The notes beneath the pieces are model-generated. The model had not been told where the DNA came from, searched no databases, and saw only the letters and a list, made by a program, of their open reading frames with translations. A stretch of 48,881 nucleotides of DNA. Source: Syntrophomonadaceae bacterium. GTDB taxonomy: Bacteria; Bacillota; Dethiobacteria; SKNC01. Location: positions 1 to 48,881 of the forward strand of contig PWJM01000009.1 in assembly GCA_003560915.1 (NCBI GenBank), in the 5' to 3' direction. Numbering within the stretch: the stretch's first letter is position 1; every line of letters starts with the position of its first letter. This document shows, piece by piece, positions 1 to 8,625 of the stretch. The position numbers were made by a program, and so were the translations under genes.

Positions 1-57
1 AAAGATACCTTACATCGTAAGGCATCTTAAGTAAAAGTTTTAGAATTAAGAACTGTC

Positions 58-1758
58 CTACAGATAATAAGCGTTTACCGTATACTCATACACCATTCTG
101 TGAGTATTGAAGAAGGAACCGTTCACCGCAATGGAGTGCCGCATAACATCTATCCACTTGTCCCTTTCATCGTAAAAGAGCGGGACAATTACTTTCTCCA
201 GTTTATTATAGAGCTCCCGGGCATCTCTTTCGTCCTGGTCCTCTTCGTTTTCCACCTCCCAGGGCCCAATAGACCAGCCGGTGATTCCCTCTATGTGACC
301 CTCCAGCCACCATCCATCAAGTATGCTGAAGTTAGGTATCCCATTCAGCACTACTTTCATACCGGAAGTTCCCGAAGCTTCCATGGGCCTTTTGGGGGTA
401 TTCAACCAGAGGTCTACTCCGGAAATCAAAAACTTTGCCGTCCGGATATTATAATTCTCCAGGTACACTATTTTGACCCTGTCTCTAAGTTCCCTGCGGT
501 ACTGGAATATTTTCTTTATAATTTCTTTTCCCCGGGAATCCGAAGGGTGTGCTTTCCCAGCGAAAATCAGCTGGATTTTTCCTACTTTTTCAGAAATAGA
601 TGCCAATCTATCGGGATCTTTAAAAATCAATTCTGCCCTTTTATACGCCGTAGACCTTCGGGCAAAACCGATGGTAAAATGTTGATTGCTCAGACCGGCG
701 TTGGTCTGCTGGTTTACAAAGTCAATCAATTTCCGTTTAGCCTCCATGTGGGCTCCCCAGATTTTTTCTCCGGGAATGGCCAGGGAATAGCGGAGGGCAA
801 AGGGATCATTACACCATCCGGGTATGTATTCGTCATACAGACGGCAAAAACTTTTTGAAGTCCAGTTGCATACGTGAACTCCGTTAGTAATAGAATCGAT
901 GGGATATCCAGGAAACATTTTCCGAGAAATTTCACCGTGTTTTCTGGCCACTCCGTTTATGTAACGGCTGAGGTTTAAGGCCAGCAGGGTCATGTTTAAA
1001 TGGTCCTCACCACCTACCCTTGCCAGTATATCCTGGGGGACGTAATCCCCTAAAAGCTCCTCTACCAACCGGTATGAAAACTTGTCATGACCTGCCGGCA
1101 CCGGAGTATGAGTGGTAAAAACACAGTGCTTTCTGACTTCCTCAAAGTCCCACAATACTTCCCCCTGTGAATTGGATACCCTTTCTTCCTGCAGCTGCCT
1201 TAATAGCTCCAACGCCAGCAGAGCAGAATGGCCTTCATTCATGTGATATTTTTTTATCCCAGAAAACCCTAATTTCTGAATCATCCTGACCCCGCCAATA
1301 CCCAAAACAATCTCCTGGGAAAAACGGTATTTATCATCTCCGCCATATAAATGGCTGGTTAATGTTCTGGAATACTCATCATTTTCCAGAAGGTTACAAT
1401 CTAAAAATAGGACGGGCACTTCGAATCCACTTACACCCTTTACCCGGTAAAGCCATGCCTGTATGTAAACTTCTCTCCCCTCTATAGTTACACTGACTTT
1501 TTCAGGCAGTAAACTCATCAAATCCTGGGGATTCCAGGACACCGGGTGTTCCGACTGCTCCCCCTGGTCATTAATTTTTTGATAAAAATAACCCTTCTCA
1601 CTAATTAAACTCACAGCTACTACCGGCACCTTCAGGTCGGCAAAGGAACGTATGGTATCTCCAGCCAATACTCCTAACCCTCCGCTGTAGGTAGGTATAC
1701 TGGCTTCGAATCCAATTTCCATAGAGAAATACGCAACTTTTCGTTTACTATTTATCAA
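58..1758 (-). CDS. glgP: Alpha-glucan (glycogen) phosphorylase, short form
   Basis: Cytosolic GT35 enzyme that releases glucose-1-phosphate from storage glucan using pyridoxal phosphate. The N-terminus (VAYFSMEIGFEASIPTYSGG, residues 8-27) and the region EASGTSGMK near residue 463 match the family; the Lys of GTSGMK is the expected PLP lysine. I place the start at a TTG at 1758, because AAAGGAGGAAGG lies 5-8 bases upstream; an ATG at 1806 would put that ribosome site inside the gene. The protein is 566 residues, the short bacterial/archaeal alpha-glucan phosphorylase class rather than the ~800-residue E. coli type. No other glycogen gene is visible here. Family is clear from sequence; the exact glucan substrate is inferred. 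Confidence 0.93.
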   Translation of the reverse strand: MINSKRKVAYFSMEIGFEASIPTYSGGLGVLAGDTIRSFADLKVPVVAVSLISEKGYFYQKINDQGEQSEHPVSWNPQDLMSLLPEKVSVTIEGREVYIQAWLYRVKGVSGFEVPVLFLDCNLLENDEYSRTLTSHLYGGDDKYRFSQEIVLGIGGVRMIQKLGFSGIKKYHMNEGHSALLALELLRQLQEERVSNSQGEVLWDFEEVRKHCVFTTHTPVPAGHDKFSYRLVEELLGDYVPQDILARVGGEDHLNMTLLALNLSRYINGVARKHGEISRKMFPGYPIDSITNGVHVCNWTSKSFCRLYDEYIPGWCNDPFALRYSLAIPGEKIWGAHMEAKRKLIDFVNQQTNAGLSNQHFTIGFARRSTAYKRAELIFKDPDRLASISEKVGKIQLIFAGKAHPSDSRGKEIIKKIFQYRRELRDRVKIVYLENYNIRTAKFLISGVDLWLNTPKRPMEASGTSGMKVVLNGIPNFSILDGWWLEGHIEGITGWSIGPWEVENEEDQDERDARELYNKLEKVIVPLFYDERDKWIDVMRHSIAVNGSFFNTHRMVYEYTVNAYYL

Positions 1759-1864
1759 ATTCCTTCCTCCTTTCTTACAATAAATCTTATGTAATAGTCC
1801 AGGCATTATTCAGCGAGTTAACAATGCTAAATTGTTGTTCCGAGTAACCTGATAGTAATTCTGA

Positions 1865-2506
1865 TTATTCTGTAATGAACTTTTGTATCTCTTCGCATAC
1901 AGCCTTCATTATTTCTAAAGACCTTAGGCAATCTTTTTTGACCTCCAATCCATGATCTGCTCCCTCCAGAACCAGGAGTTTAAAATCTAATTGAGATTGT
2001 AATTCCTGAATCATGTCAAGATTATAAAAGGGGTCTTCTGTACCAATGGCCATTAATATCTCTTGTTTTAACCCTGCCGTGGCGGCATTAAATTCTTTAG
2101 AAAATACAGGGGTAAGATAAACTGCCTTTGTTCTATTTAACTCTTCATACTTATTCAGGAGATGTGTCAGAACCCGGGTTCCCAGGGATTTCCCCACCAA
2201 AAAGATCTCAGGATATTCCCTGGCTTGAATGGACTCAAGAGTTTTCTCCCCATCTAGAAGCACCTCTGCCACCAGGTCTGTGTTAAAAACCTCCCCCACA
2301 GTTTGAAAACTGTATTCTAAAGAAAGGACATCATATTTTTGGGACAGCAGTATATTGCGGGGGTAATAAAGGGCGGGCATATCACAAGTATACCCGGCCC
2401 CCGGAAATAAAAGGGCCAAACCTTTTCCGCCGTCTTCTACCGAAAAAAGAGTATTTTTTAAAAGTTTTCCCCTACCGCCTTGAATCTCAACACTGCTAAA
2501 TTTCAT
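1865..2506 (-). CDS. Alpha/beta-hydrolase family protein
   Basis: 213 residues with the alpha/beta-hydrolase pattern: a beta-strand then nucleophile elbow G-K-S-L-G (in FLVGKSLGTRVL), a likely acid in the TEDPFY segment, and a histidine in GADHGLEV near the C-terminus. No signal peptide or membrane segment, so cytosolic. ATG at 2506 is preceded by AAGGAGGCC. It lies 18 bases downstream of aconitase on the same strand, so the two may be co-transcribed. Substrate cannot be deduced; dienelactone-hydrolase-like or acyl-esterase activity is possible. Confidence 0.75.
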   Translation of the reverse strand: MKFSSVEIQGGRGKLLKNTLFSVEDGGKGLALLFPGAGYTCDMPALYYPRNILLSQKYDVLSLEYSFQTVGEVFNTDLVAEVLLDGEKTLESIQAREYPEIFLVGKSLGTRVLTHLLNKYEELNRTKAVYLTPVFSKEFNAATAGLKQEILMAIGTEDPFYNLDMIQELQSQLDFKLLVLEGADHGLEVKKDCLRSLEIMKAVCEEIQKFITE

Positions 2507-2524
2507 ACAATGGCCTCCTTTATC

Positions 2525-4462
2525 CTATTCGTTCTTTTTGGTTTGATTTCGAGTATAATTAAGGAGTCCCCCGGCCAGGATAATCTCCACAAAACGCTGG
2601 CTGAGGTTATGTTTCAAACTATAAATTTGTTTATTATCCAGATTTCTTACCTCCAACTGCCCTTGATGAAGCATTTCCCGATTAATATTTTCAATGATAA
2701 GCCGATCCCCCTGCTGTATTTTTTCGTAATCATCAGAGTCCTGGAATATCAATGGCAGTATCCCAAAATTCACCAGGTTGGTATGATGAATTCGTGCAAA
2801 AGATTTAGATATCACTGCTTTCACTCCCAGGTACATGGGAGCAAGGGCCGCGTGCTCCCGGCTGGAGCCCTGACCATAGTTTTCTCCCCCAATAATCAAG
2901 CCTCCGTTCTTTTCCCGGGCTCTTCGGGAAAAGAACGGATCCAGGCCGTTGAACACATACTCTGCAATAGCAGGAATATTGGATCTTAAAGGCAAAATCT
3001 TAGCCCCTGCCGGCATGATATCATCAGTGGTAATATTATCTCCGGTTTTTAAAAGTACCTCACCAGTTAGAGTGCTTTCCATAGGTCCTTTCAAGGGCAG
3101 CTGTTGAATATTAGGCCCTCTAATAATTTCTATTTCCTCGGGATTCTCAGAAGGAGGAATAATCATTCGGTCATCAATGATAAACTTTGTTGGCATTTCA
3201 ATCCTTCTGAATTCCCCCAGAGTCCTGGGGTCTGTTATTCTACCGGTAAGGGCTGAAGCTGCTGCAGTTTCAGGTCCAGTAAGATATATATCTGCATCAG
3301 CTGTACCGCTTCTTCCTTTGAAGTTACGGTTAAAGGTTCTAACCGAAACACTTCCTGAGGGCGGCGCCTGTCCCATGCCGATACAGGGGCCACAGGCACT
3401 CTCCAGAATTCTGGCTCCGGAGGCCAGTAAATCTGCCAGCGCTCCTTCCTCTGCCAACATTTGATAAACCTGTCTGGATCCTGGTGCAATCACCAGGCTC
3501 ACCTCCGGATGTACTACCTTCCCTTTTAAGATCCGGGCTGCCTGTATTAGATCTGTATAAGATGAATTGGTACAGCTTCCAATAGCCACCTGGTTTGCCT
3601 TCACTTCCGAAAGCTCCCTAATGGGCTTTACGGCATCGGGACTGTGGGGACAGGCAGCCAGAGGCTCCAGCGATGACAAATCTATGGAAATTTCTCCATC
3701 GTATTTTGCCTCATCATCAGCCTTTAATTCCACCCAATCCTGAACTCTTCCCTGCGCCTCCAAAAATAATTTGGTAACATCATCGCTGGGAAATATTGAA
3801 GTGGTGGCTCCTAACTCCGCACCCATGTTGGTTATGGTAGCTCTTTCGGGGACTGTAAGGGAGGCTGTTCCTTCTCCACCGTATTCAAACACTTTACCAA
3901 CGCCACCTTTAACGGACAGTCTTCTTAAAACCTCCAGAATCACGTCTTTAGCCCCTACCCAGGGAGGAAGGCTCCCGGTCAGGTGAATTTTTACCCCCTC
4001 CGGCATACTGAGGTAAAATGGCCCTCCACCCATAGCCACAGCCACATCCAGTCCACCAGCACCCATGGCCATCATCCCCAGGCCACCGGCAGTAGGAGTA
4101 TGGCTGTCAGACCCTAAGAGAGTCTGACCGGGTACCCCAAATCTTTCTAAATGTACCTGATGACAGATTCCATTGCCGGGCCTTGAAAAATATATGCCGT
4201 ACTTTGCAGCAGCACTTTGAAGAAACAGGTGATCATCTGCATTTTCAAAACTGGCCTGCAGCGTATTATGGTCTACATAACTGACGGATAACTTTGTTTT
4301 AACCGTGGGAATTCCCAGGGCTTCAAACTGCAGGTATGCCATGGTACCCGTGGCATCCTGCGTTAACGTCTGATCAATGGTAATGGCAATTTCTTTTCCT
4401 TTTTCGGGAACTCCCGAACCCAGGTGACTCTCTACTATTTTTTGAACAATATTCTTCCCCAT
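2525..4462 (-). CDS. acnA: Aconitate hydratase
   Basis: Aconitase interconverts citrate and isocitrate in the TCA cycle or its oxidative/reductive branch. The [4Fe-4S] ligands are visible as one Cys in GSCTNSSYTD and two in ACGPCIGMGQAP. A C-terminal swivel domain follows (GGENYGQGSSREHAALAP). I start at ATG 4462 (MGKNIVQKIV), where TAAGGAGGAAGTT precedes it; the upstream in-frame ATG at 4534 would add 24 unlikely residues containing two cysteines. The protein is 645 residues, the compact mitochondrial/AcnA-like bacterial class. A leader hairpin (GAACCC/GGGTTC) lies about 140 bases upstream at 4603-4631 in an otherwise empty A+T-rich stretch. No citrate synthase or isocitrate dehydrogenase is present here. 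Confidence 0.95.
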   Translation of the reverse strand: MGKNIVQKIVESHLGSGVPEKGKEIAITIDQTLTQDATGTMAYLQFEALGIPTVKTKLSVSYVDHNTLQASFENADDHLFLQSAAAKYGIYFSRPGNGICHQVHLERFGVPGQTLLGSDSHTPTAGGLGMMAMGAGGLDVAVAMGGGPFYLSMPEGVKIHLTGSLPPWVGAKDVILEVLRRLSVKGGVGKVFEYGGEGTASLTVPERATITNMGAELGATTSIFPSDDVTKLFLEAQGRVQDWVELKADDEAKYDGEISIDLSSLEPLAACPHSPDAVKPIRELSEVKANQVAIGSCTNSSYTDLIQAARILKGKVVHPEVSLVIAPGSRQVYQMLAEEGALADLLASGARILESACGPCIGMGQAPPSGSVSVRTFNRNFKGRSGTADADIYLTGPETAAASALTGRITDPRTLGEFRRIEMPTKFIIDDRMIIPPSENPEEIEIIRGPNIQQLPLKGPMESTLTGEVLLKTGDNITTDDIMPAGAKILPLRSNIPAIAEYVFNGLDPFFSRRAREKNGGLIIGGENYGQGSSREHAALAPMYLGVKAVISKSFARIHHTNLVNFGILPLIFQDSDDYEKIQQGDRLIIENINREMLHQGQLEVRNLDNKQIYSLKHNLSQRFVEIILAGGLLNYTRNQTKKNE

Positions 4463-4705
4463 AACTTCCTCCTTATTTTTTCTCTCCAGTTTACAAAGGG
4501 AGCACTGTCCCTCTTGTCTCTCGATAAATTTCATGGAACATTTATTAATTATATATCAAAAATAATCAAATAAAACAAGTTTATTTATTTAACAAATGGC
4601 CTTGAACCCGTCTTTAGCCAGAGGGTTCGGGATGTAAATATTTTATCCTGCTAAAGCTCTCTTTTTTGTATTCAATGTTTTCATGGATCATTCCTGCAAA
4701 ACCCT

Positions 4706-4737
4706 AAAAAAATAGAAAACCCGTTTATACGGGTTTT
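4706..4737 (-). terminator. Intrinsic terminator after the DUF1540 gene
   Basis: Perfect 8-bp stem AAAACCCG/CGGGTTTT with a 6-base loop, 17 bases after the DUF1540 stop codon. On the minus strand a run of seven U follows a few bases later. Confidence 0.75.
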
Positions 4738-4753
4738 CATAATTTAAGAATCT

Positions 4754-4930
4754 TTAACTTTCATGTTTTGGATAGAATGTTGCGCAGTCCGTCTCCTCAG
4801 TGTTTCTAGCATTACGGGGTTGAATTTCAATTTCACTGGCATTACAGTGGTCACCCGATTCATAAAAGCCGCAGGTATTAACTACACATTTTACTCTGGA
4901 AATAGGATTTTGACCTTTTTCCAATCTCAC
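4754..4930 (-). CDS. DUF1540-type small cysteine protein
   Basis: A 58-residue protein with a GTG start at 4930 and AAAAGGAGG ten bases upstream. Four cysteines are arranged as KCVVNTCGFY, HCNASEIEI and ETDCATFYP. Spacing C-x4-C-x8-C and a final T-D-C-A-T-F match the DUF1540 pattern that I know from Firmicutes, often as tandem or single mini-proteins of unknown role. The four Cys could bind a metal or form disulfides; neither is shown by sequence alone. It is bracketed by a terminator downstream and sits alone between aconitase and the divergent aminotransferase gene. The Cys pattern makes the gene convincing despite its size. Confidence 0.8.
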   Translation of the reverse strand: MRLEKGQNPISRVKCVVNTCGFYESGDHCNASEIEIQPRNARNTEETDCATFYPKHES

Positions 4931-5091
4931 TTATAAACAACCTCCTTTTCATAGTATCTAAATATAGCATTCCCGTTAATGTAGATTAGTTATACCTGCA
5001 CAATATTTGTTCACGTGAACTACTTCCATGGTTTTTGGCTGCCAAATTAGAATAAAATGTCGTTTTTTAATGATGGGCTTTTTTGCTTTTC

Positions 5092-5120
5092 TTGACTTTG
5101 TTTGTAATCCTTTGTATTAT
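5092..5120 (+). promoter_or_regulatory. Sigma-A promoter of the class III aminotransferase gene
   Basis: TTGACT (5092-5097), 17-base spacer, TATTAT (5115-5120), 32 bases before the start codon. The rest of 4931-5091 shows no gene. Confidence 0.7.
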
Positions 5121-5152
5121 GATAATATTGAGATAAAAGTGAGGGACGTGCC

Positions 5153-6562
5153 ATGTCAAAAAATAATAAAAACATTACTTTGGATGAAGCCATCCATTTG
5201 AGTTACTCAGAGAACCTTGAAAATCATAAACACTACCTGAATTCGGCGCTTGTAGATTATCTAGGTCTTATCAACCTGTATCGACGCTATGTAAAAGCCA
5301 AAGGTACTTCTCTTTGGGACGACAAGGGAAATGAGTATTTAGATTTCCTGGGTGGTTTTGGTTCAATAAATATTGGGCACAATCATCCTAAAGTGAACGA
5401 TGCCATGGACAAAGTTAAGGAACTGCCAAACATCGTAAACTCTTTATACCCGCTTCCTGGTGCTCTGGCCCACAATCTGGCTCAAATTACCCCGGGAAAT
5501 TTGCAGAGATCCTTTTTTTGCAACAGCGGCACTGAGGCAGTGGAAGCAGCAGTAAAGCTGGCAAAAGCTTCCACAGGTAGAGATAAAATTATATACTGTG
5601 ATGCATCGTTTCACGGAAAAAGCTTGGGATCCCTTTCTTTTTCAGGAAGAGAAAAATTCAAAGAAGCTTTTTATCCTCTTTTGTCGTGGGGTTGTAAGAT
5701 TCCCTTTGGAGATGTAGAGGCTCTGGAACAGGTCTTAAAGGACGGAAAGGTAGCAGCATTTATTATAGAGCCCATACAGGGAGAGGGAGGAATTAACGTT
5801 CCACCTCTAGGTTATCTGAAAAAGGTCCGGGAAATCTGCAGCCGTTACGAAACCCTGCTTATCCTGGATGAAATCCAAACCGGTATGGGTAGAACTGGAA
5901 AAATGTTTGCCTTTGAACATGAAGAAATCGTACCGGATATTCTCTGCCTGGCCAAGGCATTAGGAGGAGGAATTATGCCGGTGGGCGCTATAGTTACCAC
6001 TGACTCTATCTGGCAGAAAGCTTACGGATCCATTGATAAATGTCTCACTCATACCAGTACCTTCGGTGCGAATACCCGGGCAATGGCAGCATCCCTGGCC
6101 ACCCTTGAGGTCATCGAAGAGGAGTGTTTAATCCAGCAGGCCAAGGAAAAAGGAAATTATTTTATAGATAAACTCAATGCTTTAAAGGAAAAGTATAATC
6201 TGGTCAAAGATGTGCGGGGCAGGGGGCTTTTAATTGGACTTGAATTCCATTCTACTGAAGGTGTTCTGAATAAATTAACCGGCGGGCTTGTAAAAAACCT
6301 TTCCATGGATTTTACCGGGGCCCTGATAACCGGGGAGCTTTTAAGTCGACACTGTATCATTGTTGCCTACACCTTTAACAATCCTAACGTAATTCGGTTG
6401 GAGCCCCCCCTAAATGTAACCTATGAACAGATTGATTATATGGTCGATTCTTTGGAAAAAGTGCTTCAAAAAAACAAGGGATTTTTAAGCCTGGCCTCCA
6501 AGAGTACCAAGAGCCTTCTCAAGGGATCGAAACATATATTTAAATCTATTTCAAGCAAGTGA
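5153..6562 (+). CDS. Class III PLP aminotransferase, putrescine aminotransferase-like
   Basis: 469 residues of the ornithine/putrescine/4-aminobutyrate aminotransferase group, cytosolic and PLP-dependent. Visible motifs: [13 protein letters not shown] (phosphate grip), [31 protein letters not shown] (cofactor Asp), and [14 protein letters not shown], whose Lys is the expected Schiff-base residue. The N-terminal ~45 residues and a ~35-residue basic C-terminal tail extend beyond the core, as in PatA/YgjG-type putrescine aminotransferases. That makes putrescine-2-oxoglutarate transamination (or a related diamine) the best guess; acetylornithine aminotransferase is less likely because no arg genes are near. 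The ribosome site (GTGAGGGA) is modest. It converges on the glnK-amtB pair, fitting a nitrogen-scavenging role. Confidence 0.82.
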   Translation: MSKNNKNITLDEAIHLSYSENLENHKHYLNSALVDYLGLINLYRRYVKAKGTSLWDDKGNEYLDFLGGFGSINIGHNHPKVNDAMDKVKELPNIVNSLYPLPGALAHNLAQITPGNLQRSFFCNSGTEAVEAAVKLAKASTGRDKIIYCDASFHGKSLGSLSFSGREKFKEAFYPLLSWGCKIPFGDVEALEQVLKDGKVAAFIIEPIQGEGGINVPPLGYLKKVREICSRYETLLILDEIQTGMGRTGKMFAFEHEEIVPDILCLAKALGGGIMPVGAIVTTDSIWQKAYGSIDKCLTHTSTFGANTRAMAASLATLEVIEEECLIQQAKEKGNYFIDKLNALKEKYNLVKDVRGRGLLIGLEFHSTEGVLNKLTGGLVKNLSMDFTGALITGELLSRHCIIVAYTFNNPNVIRLEPPLNVTYEQIDYMVDSLEKVLQKNKGFLSLASKSTKSLLKGSKHIFKSISSK

Positions 6563-6663
6563 ACCTCCCCTACCTTCACTTTAGTTTAGAGGTAGGGGCT
6601 TCCAGGACAATGACTAATGATATACCCGGGACGGTTACTGGTTAGAGGAACCTTATACACAAA

Positions 6664-6701
6664 GAATGCGACAGCGGGGACGGTTCTCCGCTGTCGCATT
6701 C
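6664..6701 (+). repeat. GGGGACGGTTCT hairpin element, copy A
   Basis: Perfect 14-bp arms GAATGCGACAGCGG (6664-6677) and CCGCTGTCGCATTC (6688-6701) around loop GGACGGTTCT. The core is on the plus strand. It lies between the convergent aminotransferase gene and glnK, 53 bases beyond the glnK stop. A shorter GGGACGGTT match at 6629-6637, without arms, may be a decayed second core. Confidence 0.9.
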
Positions 6702-6726
6702 ACATTATACTTTTCTCCCAATATCC

Positions 6727-6752
6727 AGGCAGGTTACTTAAGTAACCTGCCT
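6727..6752 (-). terminator. Palindrome just after glnK
   Basis: Perfect 13-bp palindrome AGGCAGGTTACTT/AAGTAACCTGCCT with no unpaired centre, starting 2 bases after the glnK stop. It has no clear U-run on the minus strand, so it may be a transcript-end stabiliser or a weak terminator. Confidence 0.5.
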
Positions 6753-6754
6753 TT

Positions 6755-7093
6755 CTATATGGCCTTTTCTCCCTTTTCACCGGTTCTAATTCGAACAGCA
6801 TCCTGCACATCATAAACAAAAATCTTACCGTCCCCAATTTGACCGGTCCGTGCCGTTTCTACAATTAAATTTACCAACGTATCTAAATTCTCATCTTGAA
6901 CCACCAGTTCAATTTTTACTTTAGGAAGAAGATTAACCGTATATTTACTCCCCCGGTAGTATTCAGTCTTGCCTCCCTGAAGTCCACAGCCAGTGACGTG
7001 GGTCACAGTCATACTGGCTAAGCCCTGTATGGTCAAAGCATCTTTTACCAATTGAAACGTCTCCGGCCGAATAACAGCCTCCACTTTTTTCAT
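6755..7093 (-). CDS. glnK: PII nitrogen signalling protein
   Basis: 112-residue trimeric PII protein that senses 2-oxoglutarate and ATP/ADP and plugs the AmtB channel. The T-loop carries Tyr51 in RGSKYTVN, the residue uridylylated in proteobacteria; no uridylyltransferase is visible here and most Firmicutes lack the modification. The signature TGQIGDGKIFV and the end VRIRTGEKGEKAI are canonical. The start is ATG 7093, because AGGAGGTGCAG ends a few bases upstream; the in-frame GTG at 7102 overlaps that ribosome site. It follows amtB by 29 bases, the classical amtB-glnK operon in the order amtB first. The name glnK rather than glnB rests on this linkage. Confidence 0.95.
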   Translation of the reverse strand: MKKVEAVIRPETFQLVKDALTIQGLASMTVTHVTGCGLQGGKTEYYRGSKYTVNLLPKVKIELVVQDENLDTLVNLIVETARTGQIGDGKIFVYDVQDAVRIRTGEKGEKAI

Positions 7094-7122
7094 TATCTGC
7101 ACCTCCTGATCTAATAGTCTTT

Positions 7123-8361
7123 TTAGCTGGCTTTATTTCCAACGATTATATTGTATGCACGCATGCCATGTTCTCCAATGTCCAGGCCTTCTTTCTCCTC
7201 TTCCGGAGAAACTCTGATTCCGCCAACGATCTTGCTGATAATAAAGTAACCGATCCCCGCAGTTACCACTGTCCAGGAAAATACAGCTATTACACCAATA
7301 ACCTGGGCAATCAGGAGAGACACTCCCCCGCCATAGAACAAACCATCACCCACGGCAAACAGTCCAACACAGATGGTTCCAAAAGCTCCGGCGGCGCCAT
7401 GAACGGAAATCGCACCCACAGGGTCATCAATTTTAATTGCCTTATCAAATATTTCTACAGACAGTATCATTACAACCGCTGCAAAAAACCCTACAACTAG
7501 TGAACCCATGGGGTCAAGTACATCAGCTCCGGCAGTAATCCCTACCAGACCGGCCAAAATACCATTTAATATTAAACTGGGGTCCGGCTTACCGTAACGG
7601 AACCAGGTAAATATCATAGATCCTACGGCTCCACCGGCGGCTCCCAGTAAAGTTACCACAATTATGCTGGCAATAAGGCCAGGATCCGATGCAGCAATAG
7701 TACTTCCGCCGTTAAACCCAAACCAGCCGAACCAAAGAATAAATACACCAAATCCACCCAGGGGGATGTTATGGCCCGGAATGGCATTTACTTCCCCTTT
7801 ACCGTTGTATTTTCCAATTCTGGGCCCCACCATGTAAGCACCCACCATAGCTGCAAAAGCCCCTACAGAGTGCACCACAGTTGAACCGGCAAAATCTAAG
7901 AAACCCAACTCTTCAAGCCAGCCGCCACCCCAAACCCAGTGACCTACAATAGGATAAATCAATGCTGTCATTAAAATAGTGGAAAGAATATATGCGGAAA
8001 ATTTCATTCTTTCCGCTACCGCTCCGGAAACAATAGTTGCTGCAGTGGCTGCAAACACCGCCTGGAATACCCAGAAAGCCAGGGTAGGTACTCCAAAGTC
8101 AAACCCTTCAGCTCCAGAAAGGAAAAAACCACTGCTCCCAAATAATCCACCTATGGAATCGCCAAACATAATGGCAAAACCAACGATAAAATAAACAATC
8201 GCTCCCGTGCAGCAGTCAACAACGTTCTTCATTAAAATATTTAGTGAGTTTTTTGCCCGGGTAAACCCGATTTCTACCATGGCGAAACCTACCTGCATTA
8301 GAAAAACTAGAAAGGCTGCCAACAGCACCCATACCGTATCAATAATTATAATCTGATCCAT
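7123..8361 (-). CDS. amtB: Ammonium transporter
   Basis: 412-residue Amt/MEP/Rh family membrane channel for ammonium/ammonia, with about 11 membrane segments. The pore twin-histidine pair is visible in TVVHSVGAFAAMVGAYM and GAISVHGAAGAFG. No cleavable signal is evident, and the N-terminus (MDQIIIIDTVWVLLAAFLVF) resembles Firmicute NrgA proteins. ATG 8361 is preceded by GGAGGAGG at 8 bases. It shares an operon with glnK. Its 5' leader contains a pair of hexaloop hairpins and a possible anti-ribosome-site sequence (see 8369-8476), suggesting RNA-level nitrogen control. Confidence 0.96.
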   Translation of the reverse strand: MDQIIIIDTVWVLLAAFLVFLMQVGFAMVEIGFTRAKNSLNILMKNVVDCCTGAIVYFIVGFAIMFGDSIGGLFGSSGFFLSGAEGFDFGVPTLAFWVFQAVFAATAATIVSGAVAERMKFSAYILSTILMTALIYPIVGHWVWGGGWLEELGFLDFAGSTVVHSVGAFAAMVGAYMVGPRIGKYNGKGEVNAIPGHNIPLGGFGVFILWFGWFGFNGGSTIAASDPGLIASIIVVTLLGAAGGAVGSMIFTWFRYGKPDPSLILNGILAGLVGITAGADVLDPMGSLVVGFFAAVVMILSVEIFDKAIKIDDPVGAISVHGAAGAFGTICVGLFAVGDGLFYGGGVSLLIAQVIGVIAVFSWTVVTAGIGYFIISKIVGGIRVSPEEEKEGLDIGEHGMRAYNIIVGNKAS

Positions 8362-8368
8362 CTGCTTA

Positions 8369-8476
8369 CCTCCTCCGGTAAATTTTTAATCAGTACCTTT
8401 CAAATTTGAGTGAAAAGAATTTTTTATTTATACCTTAGAGGAAGCTTCTTTGCTTCAATTTACACCCTTGTATAAA
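8369..8476 (-). promoter_or_regulatory. Candidate ANTAR-binding dual hairpin in the amtB leader
   Basis: Read on the minus strand, hairpin 1 (8459-8476) is TTTATAC-AAGGGT-GTAAA with one bulged A. Hairpin 2 (8441-8456) is GAAGC-AAAGAA-GCTTC. Both loops are six bases with A at position 1 and G at position 4, the published signature of RNA bound by ANTAR proteins, and they are 2 bases apart. The 3' arm of hairpin 2 runs into CTTCCTC (8438-8444), which can pair over 7 positions with the amtB ribosome site GAGGAGG (8369-8375). No U-run terminator is evident, so translational control is the simpler model. Structure is seen; binding is inferred. Confidence 0.6.
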
Positions 8477-8539
8477 ACCTGACGTTATCGCCTCCTTATG
8501 TCTTATTTCTACGATATCACTATAGATAAAAGAGAACTT

Positions 8540-8594
8540 AAAAGTGAAAAGAAAAGAACAGTCAGTTATTGGGCCAACTGTTCTTTTCACTTTT
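8540..8594 (-). terminator. Hairpin/terminator after glnA
   Basis: Long imperfect arms (8540-8561 with 8576-8594, core CTGTTCTTTTCACTTTT) followed on the minus strand by a U-rich segment. It starts 32 bases beyond the glnA stop. A weaker AAACTGTTT/AAACAGTT pair lies between it and the gene. Confidence 0.6.
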
Positions 8595-8625
8595 CTTAAA
8601 CTGTTTCTAAAAGTAATTTAAACAG

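Noticed and set aside
100-858. Long plus-strand open frame opposite the glucan phosphorylase gene
   Set aside because: Antisense shadow of a well-supported gene; no ribosome site and no domain of its own.
6629-6637. Extra GGGACGGTT near copy A as a sixth family member
   Set aside because: No complementary arms and no GACA/TGTC flanks; at most a decayed remnant.
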